NCBI RefSeq assembly: GCF_000350225.1 | Contig: NW_005178661.1 | Location: 171,434-235,433, forward strand | From: Chondrus crispus | Taxonomy: Eukaryota > Rhodophyta > Florideophyceae > Gigartinales > Gigartinaceae | DNA: 64,000 bases | Direction: 5' to 3' | Shown: one piece after another, positions 55,101 through 64,000 of the stretch | How the letters are laid out: every line of letters starts with the position of its first letter | How positions within the stretch are numbered: position 1 is the first letter of the stretch | The notes under the pieces: model-generated | The model's input: only the letters and a program-made list of their open reading frames with translations | The model's database searches: none | What the model was told of the DNA's origin: nothing | Translations under genes and position numbers: made by a program

Positions 55101-55647
55101 GCCGGTCCACATCCCCTTGAATTCGGACAGTACCTCGAGGACATCCGAGCGTACCCCCTCGACCTCGGCACCGATGTGGACGTCCTCCTGCCAGGCGTTG
55201 GGATCCTCCTCAGGGGCGGCGGTGTCTTCGGGTCTATCCGTTCCAACCGCCCCGAGGGGCGCCTTGGGCGGCGTGCCTTGTTCAGCCCCGCTCTTGGTCG
55301 TACGGTTGTCGGCGGCTTCTTCCGCACCATCCTTTGCGATTGAGAGGTTGGAATTATATCTCTCTCCCCCTTCCTTAGCTTCGGCCGCTTCCGCGACCGA
55401 CTCGCCAAGGGTCAGGATGTGAGTGGGCGACGGGAGAACCAGTCCGACTACGGCATGCTTCGGGATGTGAACCAAACGGTGCCCAAAATTGCTGAGCATT
55501 ACCGAGAACGGGTTTTCGGAGACAACATCCATGAATCCCTGTGTCATGACGGTCAAATTCTTGTGCGCGGTTTTTGGGGGGTTCAGCAAAAATCATTACC
55601 CCCCTACCGGCGAGGCGACCCTTACCATGGCCTGCGTCATCGTGGGA
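52155..55647 (-). pseudogene. pol region of element E (RT to chromodomain), broken
   Basis: On the minus strand: RT (FCVDYRKLNAVTVRDSYPLPRM, near 54880), a thumb/connection part (LQSFLGMCTVYRRFVKGFAKI, near 54350), RNase H (RTDHEALRWVLNLAD, near 53900), integrase (AMDLMGPLPKTAHG, IDNGPQFAAKFF, YHPQTNGQTERFN; 52746-53333) and a chromodomain (FRWYVCTPADDTWEPAEGH) stopping at the border with D. Broken. A four-base N run lies at 54419-54422. Confidence 0.85.
54419..54422. other. assembly ambiguity (4 N)
   Basis: Four undetermined bases in the RT region of element E. Confidence 0.99.
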
Positions 55648-55652
55648 ATTGT

Positions 55653-56301
55653 TGTAGTGCACTGTACTCGGTACCGGGACAGCTGTCCTAATCTCACCAA
55701 AATCGCGCTCGCCGCCACCACGTGTACCACGGGTACACGTGGACTCCTGTCTCTCCGCCGGACCATACCGGTGGACACGTGTGAGCCCTCTGCCGCCTGT
55801 CGGGTCAATGGGGGCCGTTACTTGGTCCCCTCGGGGCTACACCCGTTATATTCTAGTTACTCTAAATTACAGTATAATTTAACTTCGCCATGACGGCGAC
55901 GGGGACTATATAGTCAACCCAATGATGATCAAAGTAAAGAGGCACGAAGCCTCGGGTCTTTTACCTTGGTTTCTGGATTCCAGGTTGTAGCCTCGAATCG
56001 GTACTGGCTCGCCCATACCGACCGAGCCATCTACACCCCTGGAATCCCAACTGCCTTCCCCGCTCGCGTCGACCCCAACCGCGCGAGCGCTACGTTAATT
56101 ACTGTGCTGTCCGTTCTGTTAGTTCTGTTTTTCCTTTAGTTCATCCTCTTTATTGCTGACTACGTTGCTACTTTTCTACCGCGCAAGCCGCGCCCGGATC
56201 CCGGTTCCGGTCATCCACCGGGTGGTCTCCCGAATTTCCTTACGCGTCCGAACGCGCGTCGCTCTGCCTACAGCCGCCACCCGTGGCTGTAGTGCACGAC
56301 A
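55653..56301 (+). mobile_element. solo LTR, A/C-related family
   Basis: 649 bp, TGTAGTGCACTGT to TAGTGCACGACA, with the perfect target duplication ATTGT (55648-55652 and 56302-56306). It has a TATA box in a small palindrome (GACTATATAGTC, near 55906-55917) and a hairpin GAGGC-ACGAA-GCCTC (55939-55953) just after it. Inserted in the protease region of element E. Confidence 0.93.
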
Positions 56302-56600
56302 ATTGTCACCCCTCTGACGAGGCGGATCTTCCGTGACGGTGTGTTGGCTGGGAATGCCACTTGCCTCCGTTCGGGTTTATCCGATGGTGGTAGTTGTTGT
56401 GCGGTGCTCCTCGAGGCCATCTTGCGGTCATGTCTCGAGGGGTTTGTTTCGACCAACGCCACGGGAGGCGCGTCGTGGAACACGACCTTCCGTTGCAGTG
56501 AGAGGATCGCCTTGACGTGGCGATCCAGGAAGGTCGTACCGAAGATACAGTCGACGGCGAGGCTCGTGACTACCAGGAACGGGACGCGTGCCACAAACTA
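56302..56600 (-). pseudogene. protease part of element E
   Basis: The minus strand reads ARVPFLVVTSLAVDCIFGTTF followed by LDRHVKAI, the C-terminal half of a Ty3-type aspartic protease. Separated from the RT by the solo LTR at 55653-56301. Confidence 0.7.
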
Positions 56601-59600
56601 ACCGATTCGGACGAGCAAGGGGATTTCCCCTATGCCTTCATCGCCCGGTTTGACGCGTCAATGGGCGCTGGGCTCCGAACCGGTTTTATCGATGGTTGCC
56701 AAGACTCGGCAACACACCGTAAATGGATGAGGTTCGGGCCGGCTCCTGAGTCAAGCACTGGCGTGATGGCGACCATCAACGCCTGCTTCTGACCAACCGT
56801 AGCGGAGATATTTTAATTTTGCTTCTTGAAGAAGCAGATGGCCTGGACTTCCGTTCGGTTACCCGGCTGCGCTTCCACTGGCGCAGCCGGATCGGGGGTG
56901 ACTAAGCTTCTGAGGCTGGGCACGGGGAGACACGTCGTCGCTTCTACGCGTCCTCCCCAGCTTCCCCCGTCAGCAGCAAGTCCTCGCGGGTTTCATCCGC
57001 GGCTTGCGCCATGTGGTCTTCAGCATGGTCGGGGTGCGGTTCCTCGACCACGTTGACAACCGCGGGGGCCGCATGACGCTGGTTTCGCCAAGCGGACGGC
57101 CCCTGGCGGTTGAACGTGGATCCCGGGCGGAGGCCTTACCGGATGCGTAACTTCTGGTATTTGGCCTCTCGTACCTCCAGAAACTTGGCCCGCAGGCTCG
57201 CATCGGCAACGACAGGGCACTCCTCTTGTCGGTGCGTGGTGTCAAGGCAGAACCGGCACGGTGGCGGTCCGGGAAATCTCCCGCCGGAGAACGGGACGCG
57301 TGGATCCTGCCCTTGCCTCCCGTACGGTCCTGTGCGCACGTCGCCAGAGTTGGCGGGCGGAACCGAGGCACCCGCCGTCGAGGCCGCCGGCGACAGATAA
57401 TAACTCGTCGGTGGCAAGCTCATCGAGGTCGGCGTGGCGGTTTGGTCCGTCACGGCCAGGATTGCTTCTTCCGCAAATCCCCCGGCTGTCCGGATGTCGG
57501 ATGCCGACTCAACCGACAGCACGGGCCTCGTCCTTGTGGTGCGGTCGAATCTGTGGTGCAATGCGCTTGGTAGGCAGTGGACAAGGTCACAGGCCCTCAC
57601 GGCCCGAAAACAAACAAACAAACGATACAACCAAAGCCGCCGGCGGCGCAATGCCACAGAGTGTTCGGAGCTCCCTTTCCCTTTATGCGGGCTTGCGGCC
57701 CGGGTAGCTCGAATCCCAAAAAGGGGGGGCAAAGGAAGAAAAGCCCGGCCCGGGATTATAGGTGTGGTAGAGACTTTAAAAGGCAAATGCTCGACGAGTG
57801 CGGGGTGTCTAGCCAGACCGAACCCGCTGGGTCGTAAATCCAATGCTCGTGGAGCGCCTTGATACCTTATACCCTTGATAAGGTCTTCGATGGGGACGTC
57901 ACAACGTAGCCCGTCAGGAAAGAAGAAAACGTAGCAGCGCTACACCGTCGTACTGCCCGATGGCAAAGTACCAACACCGGATCGGTCGAAACCAGATTCC
58001 GACGGAACCAACGCTATCTTATATAGGAGATAAGATCTTCGTCGAAGGCGTGGTCGCAACAGCCTCCGACGGAACGGACAACAATAGCAGCGCTATACCT
58101 TCGTACTGCGCGATGGCAAAGTACCAACACCGGATCGGTCGCAACCAGATTCCGATGGAACCAACTCTGAGAAAAGCACCACTGGTGCACCAACACAGAA
58201 GCCCGATGCCTAATGACGTCACGTTGCGGATCGCAATCCTACAAGGTGGGACCAACTCAAGATTAAGGAAAATTAGGATAGGGGAATGAAGGAAAAAGGA
58301 AGGGGACCCCCGAGCGCTGAAGGATGCCGTAGGCTTAGGTAAAAGGGAGCGTCTTGGTAGAGACGGACTTCGACCAAGGCGACATTCGACTCCGGCAACT
58401 CGGGTTACCTTTACTGACTTGGTGGCCAGTGGGCTAAGGTATATATCGCCCCGCCGGAGCCACTACAGTAGCTCGCGGCGCTAGATCCTAGATCTAATCT
58501 AGTGTCAGCCAAATTAATACTGACTAATTAACTAAATAAAATTAATAATTAAAATAAAAACTGTGCAAATATTCACACGTGTGTCCCCCAATCCCGGACT
58601 ACATTATTCACATTCCAACTTAGTTTCTTTTCCCTTCACCCCCTTGTGCAACCCCTTATTGCACTATAGAATCTTCTAGATGCTCCGGGCGGCTCTCGAT
58701 GCGCCATGGCTGCCATCCCCTGTCGACGGGAAGCCCGATTGGTTTCCCCGATCGCTTGCGCATAGTGAGCGACGGATTGGTAATCCACATTCGGGTGCGC
58801 GGCGAGGTAATTGCGGACCTGCGCGCACGTGGCGGGCAGCAACCCCTCGACGAATAGGGACTTCAACCGCCGGTCGGAGAATACCGTACCGCAGCGGAGT
58901 GCCTTGTCCCAGAGGTGGTTACTGTAGACCACCCCGTCATGTTTGAACTCTGACGGAAGGAGGTCACATCCCCAACCGCTTCGGAGATTACCTCGTCGGT
59001 AGCGTAGGTGCGCAACAGAAAGTTGACCACTTGCGGGTATGTCCGGAGCAGCTCGCGCCGCTCCACGTCAACCGCCATTGTGTTTCCATCGAGACGGGAC
59101 TGGAATAAGGCGTGAGCCTGCCCGGTCAGGTAGAATTGGAAGCACCACACGGCGGATCCTTCGGTAATCCCGTTGTGGTCGCACGCCATCTTGAGGCGTG
59201 CGAGGAATCCCAATACCGCAATCGGATCTTGACCGCTGAACGTGTGCGACCTCATCTGCGCGTCCAGTTTTTTCCGGTAACGATTAATGTGCCGCGCTAC
59301 TGTAGAGTCGTAACGCGAGCTACGCCGTTCCAGGCGGTAGGTCTTGTAGTTGACGGCCTTGTTAAACAAGTCATTGAGCGGCCTGATTACCGTGGGCCGT
59401 CGTTCGTCGCTCTTCGGGGTAGCCCGGCGGTGTCGGCTCGAGCGACGACGCTCCTCATCCGACTCTGTGTGGTAGTCTTCCGAGTCGGACGGGTCGGGCC
59501 GGTGACGGTCTCGGCTTCTATCGCGGCGTGCCCTGTGTCCCCGCCTGCGAGAGTCTTCCGAACCGGATGGGTCATCATCGGAAGGGTATCCCCCCCTCCG

Positions 59601-60517
59601 GCATCGCGGTATCGCCCGTAGCGTGCCTCGCGGTTATCGCGGTATCGCCAGCGGCGTCCCTCGCGGTCTTCATCCGTCCTGTGACGGGGGTCTTCTGCGT
59701 CGGAATACCGGATGTATTCCGCTTCGGTCCTGTGCGTGCCGGGTCCACGTCTTCTGCTCAACCGGTACGGGTCCCGATTCTCTGTCTCGGGGAGCCCCAG
59801 GCGGTTGTCTGCCCCGCGGGGGTCGCCCGTACCGGCGAGTATGGGGAGGACATTTTCTGTGGTCCTCCCTGTAGCACCGTGAACGGTTGGGAGATAGATG
59901 GCTCTGCCCTCCGGGTGAGGGTCCATCCTATCCATCCCGGGTACGGCGCCGATCGGATCAGCGATATTAAAGCATGAGCCCGGAACGGTTTGACGGCGCG
60001 GCGCCGGCGGCGGTACCGCGCCTCCCGTTTCGGTAAATGTCGTGGCCAGACGGATGGCCACGGCGGAGCTAATAGCTCCCTTTAGAGCCAGTGCGGTCGG
60101 AGATTCGTTCTCCTCCGCGGCGAGCGCTGGCACTACTTCGTCACGTACAAGGGGGGCAATCTTCTCGTCCAGCAGGGCGCGGAGCGCGGTGTCCGCATGC
60201 TCCGCCACCAGCTTTGGTGCCGTTCGGTCGAGGCAAACCTGGACGACCTGGGGTAATTCCTCAGCGAGGAATTCCTCCATCCAGGTTTGTAATCGCGGGA
60301 GTAACGCGTCGTACAGTACTTGTACGCGGTTTCCCCCACCAGCCGGTAGCCCGGCGGTGGTGTCCGAAACGGAAGGGGTCTTCTGGCCCCTGGTAGACGG
60401 CGGGCGTAGCAGGGCTTCCGGATTGTCGATCCGGGGGCGCTGTGCGCCTCTGCCACTGCGGGTACTTGCTCGCCCGGAGGCGGTATCTTCTCCGGCGGAA
60501 TCCGCACGGTTAATCAT
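56600..60517 (-). pseudogene. gag region of element E, broken
   Basis: The N-terminal part (60517 downwards) starts MINRADSAGEDTASGRAS and has a helical segment (LPRLQTWMEEFLAEELPQVV). The core near 58863-59369 has INRYRKKLDAQMRSHTFSGQD and VVNFLLRTYATDEV. The zinc knuckle CRFCLDTTHRQEEC (CX2CX4HX4C) lies near 57220. The region contains a solo LTR (57552-58668) and several breaks. The stretch 56600-57120 holds no recognisable gag domain. Confidence 0.8.
57552..58668 (-). mobile_element. solo LTR, family B, in gag of element E
   Basis: 1,117 bp in minus orientation with ends matching the family B LTR (CTATA in place of CTACA at one end), flanked by the perfect target duplication GAATC (57547-57551 and 58669-58673). 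A segment of about 170 bp around ATGGCAAAGTACCAACACCGG is present in two tandem copies (57960 and 58112). Confidence 0.93.
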
Positions 60518-60611
60518 CGATGATCACTGGCGATCGACGCGGTGATTTTCGACCTCTTTCAATCCCATCGGTAATTGCTCGCGCTAGCGATCTAGTGCGG
60601 GCTCAACCTCT

Positions 60612-61214
60612 TGTAGTGATACCCTCCAGAAGAGTACCAAAATGTGGTATAGCTACCTTTGTCCCGACCACTCGGAACGAGGGGGGTTAGAGGTAAGGGA
60701 GAGCGCGACGCTGCGTTACCCACGCGCGGATAAAAACCGTACGGATGAACTCGAAAAGAGGGAAGGCTCATGTAGTCGGTGACGCACAGCCGGTCGGTGG
60801 TGTTATAACCGGACGGCCGGTCACGGGATAGAAGCCCGAGCTAAAGGAAAACCGGAACGGTGTTAGCACTTAGCCGTAAAGGGAAGGGAGGCGAGTCTAC
60901 CTCCTCTTTACTGGGACGGGCAAGTGTCCCCGGTCTCAACCCCTAAGTGGGACGCCCGGACACCTGTCCCTCTACAGTAGCTGCCACTTACTGTGTACCA
61001 GCTACTGTATACAATTACTTAATTTGTGCCATTAACTACTACTTACTAGTTAGCCACAGTACGGATTGTACACGTGTGCTCGTGGCCACGATCCCAGCCG
61101 ACGGTTGTGCCACGTGTTACCCGTGGCCACGCCCGCAGCTACCGGCTGTCCAACGTCGGACCCTTGGGGTACTACTGTACACGGCGGCGGGCGCGTGCAC
61201 GCCCGCTCGCTACA
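60612..61214 (-). repeat. 5' LTR of element E
   Basis: 603 bp, TGTAGTGATACCC to GCTCGCTACA on the plus strand. The neighbouring primer binding site is not of the TGGTCTCCC type seen in A, B and D. No second copy is present in the window. It resembles the solo LTR at 44541-45138 in its second half. Confidence 0.75.
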
Positions 61215-62075
61215 GTAGCACCTGCCCTCACGCGCGGTTATCATCTCCCCGTGGGGTTGTGGTACGGAATTGTACTACATCAACAAAACCACTGTCGAGT
61301 TCGTCTCTGGTTCCCGGCTCCGTCAACTGCGCTCTTGCAGTCATCATACGAGGATCTGCAAGTACGTGAAAAAGGCGGCAATATTCTGACGCTTCGAAAC
61401 CCGGCTCGCTTGTTCTGCGCACTATTTGGTCTTGACAAATGTCAGGCTTCCCCACGACAATTTCGCTGTTCTCAAAAACAGGAACGTTCACGCGTACCCA
61501 TTCGATGTCCTCCTGCCCTTGAATATCTTTATTTACTCTCACAGAAGTGCTCTGAAGACTTGCCAAAAATGGGGGTCCCTTCACGGCAATCCTCGACGTA
61601 GTCGACAAGCGCCAAGTCATCGGCTACACGGAACTGTCGCTGCACCATTTTTGCGGATAAAATCTTCGCCTTCGTTCGCAATGTGGCGTTCTGAGCCCCT
61701 GTCATTTTCAAAGCCCGAAGAACGAACTTGTACGTGGCGTTTCCAAGCAGGATTCCTTCAGCACATCACTTGCCTCTTGCAAGGACCTCGATACAGTTAG
61801 TCTTGGGTTTAGATTAGATTCCCCCTCTATGACAACCGCACCACCAATGTCGTAGTGAGAGCCAGAGCCGCCGCTGTCCATAATATGTCCTCGTCGAGCT
61901 TGGGAGGTGGGGAATGGTTCCCTAACGGGGACGGTGGGCAGGCTGTGGTTTGCGAGAAGGGGGGGCAGATGTCGGAGAGCTTGATTTGGGAGGGGCCGGT
62001 GGAGATAGTGGGTCAAGCGTTGGCGTAGGGAGTGGTCCGCGAACGTGGACAGTGGCCAGGGAGGGCGGAAGTTGG
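61215..62075 (-). pseudogene. decayed coding sequence, unrecognised
   Basis: Minus-strand blocks read as protein in changing frames: MDSGGSGSHYDIGGAVVIEG from 61880, then YKFVLRALKMTGAQNATLRT and VADDLALVDYVEDCREGTP, then EDIEWVRVNVPVFENSEIVVG down to 61228. They look like consecutive parts of one gene that has lost its frame, or exons. I do not recognise the family. It is the target of the family B insertion at 62076. Confidence 0.4.
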
Positions 62076-62970
62076 TGTAGTGCAATACGCACTTGGAAAG
62101 GGGGGTGAAAAGAAAGGAAAATATTTGGATATGAAAAGTAGTCCGGGTTGGGGGACACACGCGTGAATAATTGCACAGTTTTAATTTTTAATTATTTTAT
62201 TTTATTTAGTTAATTAGTTGGCATTAATTTTGCTGACACTAGATTAGATCTAGGATCTAGCGCCGCGAGCTACTGTAGTGACTCCGGCGGGGCGATATAT
62301 ACCTTAGCCCTCTGACCACCAAGTCAGTAAAGGTAACCCGAGTTGCCGGAGTTGAATGTCGCCTTGGTCGAAGTCCGTCTCTACCAAGACGCTCCCTTTT
62401 ACCTAAGCCTACGGCATCCTCTATCGCTCGGGGGTTCCGTTTTCTCTTTCCTTTATTTCCCTATCCTTTTCTATCTCTAATTCTACCTATTTTTCCCTTA
62501 TCTTGTGTTGGTGCCATCGGCCTCGGTTGCGACCGAACCGGTGTAGGCGTTTCGAGCCATCGGGCGGCACAGTTGACGTAGCGCTGCTACTTTCGTTTCA
62601 TCCCGTCGGGCTGCGTTGCGACGCCCCCGTCGAAGGCCTTGACGCGTTACAAGGTGTCGAAGAAGCTCAACGAGCATTGGCCTTACAATCCAGTGGAACC
62701 GGGGTACCTAAGTACACGCCCCACCCCACACTCGTCGAGCAGTTCTCTTCGCAAGTCTCTACCACACCGATCCCGGGCCGGGCTATTTCTCTGTGCCCCC
62801 CCCCTACAAGTTATCTGAGCTACTACGAGTCGCAAGCTCGTTTAAACGGAGAAGGGAGAGTCGGGCACTCCGTAGCGCTGTGCCATCGGCAGTTCTTCTT
62901 TTTGCTGCTGTTGTTGTTTTTGCTGGACCATTGGACCGCGGTCTCTGCCTGACAGGCGCATTGCAGTACA
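62076..62970 (+). repeat. 5' LTR, family B
   Basis: 895 bp, TGTAGTGCAATACG to GCATTGCAGTACA. It has a single copy of the segments that are duplicated in the LTRs at 4420 and 22424. TATATA box near 62297. Confidence 0.9.
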
Positions 62971-62974
62971 ATAG

Positions 62975-62992
62975 TGGTCTCCCGACCTAGAA
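62975..62992 (+). promoter_or_regulatory. primer binding site, family B
   Basis: TGGTCTCCCGACCTAGAA, 4 bp inside the LTR, identical to those of A and D. Confidence 0.85.
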
Positions 62993-63104
62993 TTGTGTCG
63001 ACGACAGCCTCGGGCTGCAGTTGCACTACAACAGTGGTCTGGGTAACGGAGTCTTTTTATATTTTGTTTGTACTTTTTTTTGTGTAGGTTCGCGTGTACG
63101 AGTG

Positions 63105-64000
63105 ATGTCGACAAGCGCCCCCGGGGACGTCGGTTCCGGGGCGAGTAGGAGCGGATCGGCAAGGGTGTCGAGGATCCCGCGAGGTCCTCGCACCCGAAGC
63201 CAGGCCAATACGGCCACGGATCCCGAAGGTCAAGAAATCCCAACGGGGATTGAAGCCGACAAGGATAACCTATCCTACAGGTTCGAGAAGATGGGCGAGG
63301 AAATTCGCCAAGAGATGACGAAAAATCTCGAGGGTGAATTAGCCCTCGTCCGGAAGCAACTGGAGTTGCAAGCATCCGAGTTCCACACCGTTTTAGGAGA
63401 GCTGTCGGCTCGAGTGGATCTCGTCGAGAAGGAGCGAGGTGAGGCGACCGACGGTCTGGAGCCGGAGGTCCTAGCTTCGTTGAAAAATTTCGGTCAAGGA
63501 CGCAAGGCGCGACGCGAATCAAGCTTTGGAGTCCTTAAGTAAATTTTGAATCAGTATCGACGACAGGTTTGACCGCACCGCTCATCGTCTCAAAGACCTT
63601 GAACAGGTCGCCGGGCAAGAGCCGCTCCGCACGGGTCGAGAAGGCGACCGTCGATCGAAGAAGGACAAGGCCGCGGTGCAGCGGAGTTCCAAGTCGAAGA
63701 CTTCGAAGAAGAATCTGCGTCGCCGGAGCGGGAGTCACGGTAGTGACGAGCCGGAGGACCAAGACTCAATGGCCGAGTCGAATGGCCTTTCCGAAGATGG
63801 TGACGACGGTTCGTCGAACCATGCCAGCGATTCCGAAAATCGTTCAGAGGAAGAAAAAGGAATTTCGGAGGGCAAGAAAATTACCTCCAGACGGGGCGGG
63901 ATCACTTCGTCCGCCTCGCGGAGAGACAAGGACGCTGAGTCAGAGGACGTCGCAACGCGACGCGGGCCGCGATGGGAGGAGTTGGAGGAGCTGAATCCGA
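63105..64000 (+). pseudogene. gag region of family B element (partial, runs off the window)
   Basis: Starts MSTSAPGDVGSGASRSG and contains a heptad-like coiled-coil segment (LALVRKQLELQASEFHTVLG) followed by acidic and Ser-rich sequence. Assigned as gag from position after the primer binding site and from similarity in layout to gag of A. Incomplete at the window edge. Confidence 0.7.

Larger units (their letters stand above)
39465..61214 (-). mobile_element. element E: old Ty3/gypsy chromovirus, broken, host to other elements
   Basis: Reading on the minus strand: 5' LTR (60612-61214), gag, protease, RT, RNase H, integrase and chromodomain. The copy is interrupted by element D (40446-52154) and by solo LTRs at 55653-56301 and 57552-58668. 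The 3' LTR is missing; sequence ends against the LTR of element C at 39464. Net own sequence is about 8 kb. Coding regions carry at least ten breaks. It is the oldest identifiable insertion of this part of the window, since everything else lies inside it. Confidence 0.88.
62076..64000 (+). mobile_element. family B Ty3/gypsy element, 5' end, continues beyond window
   Basis: The 5' LTR, primer binding site and start of gag are inside the window. Too little is present to judge whether the element is whole, though gag already looks disrupted at least once. Confidence 0.88.

Noticed and set aside
1-64000. tRNA, rRNA or other structural RNA genes
   Set aside because: None recognised; the tRNA-like 18-mers next to LTRs are primer binding sites.

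Overview
This is eukaryotic, repeat-dominated DNA. Almost the whole window is nested transposable elements, mostly Ty3/gypsy LTR retrotransposons of the chromovirus type (gag zinc knuckle, protease, RT, RNase H, integrase, C-terminal chromodomain). Host-type sequence appears only as gene fragments (Spt4-like, Deg/HtrA-like, a fucosyltransferase-like ORF), one of them with a probable short GT-AG intron. A red alga with a compact, LTR-rich genome is my best guess for the host, but that is inference from general character, not from a marker gene.

Layout. 1-4055: gag fragment of a Ty3/gypsy element (minus strand), split by a pogo-like DNA transposon (1217-3819) with TA target duplication. 4168-5683: a 106-bp tandem array with a solo LTR in it (4420-5488). 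5684-9338: remains of a Tnp2/CACTA-like DNA transposon with 102-bp repeats, cut off by the next element. 9339-21486: element A, a 12.1-kb chromovirus that looks whole. 21487-23654: 3' end of a family B element. 23655-39464: element C, a broken relative of A lacking its 5' end, carrying a 5.66-kb insertion (30405-36065) packed with host gene fragments. 39465-61214: element E (minus strand, old, broken), which hosts element D (40446-52154, minus strand, nearly full length, broken) and two solo LTRs (55653-56301, 57552-58668); D hosts a third solo LTR (44541-45138). 61215-62075: unrecognised decayed coding sequence. 62076-64000: 5' end of another family B element, running off the window.

The most interesting recurrent theme is architectural. 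Families A, B, C and D all carry an extra long ORF on the opposite strand between pol and the 3' LTR. The encoded proteins are recognisably related to one another (shared motifs around DTWAYRTE, YERRMRNRMGVFVAYE and YYG...ADPQSP) but I recognise no known domain in them. In A, C and D the gap between the convergent pol and antisense ORF is filled by an array of short hairpins (CTCG...CGAG units in A and C). These elements also share a primer binding site, A and C share a -1 frameshift signal at the gag/pol junction with a conserved stem-loop, and both carry several perfect hairpins inside gag and pol at matching places. Together this looks like an LTR-retrotransposon lineage with a two-directional gene plan.
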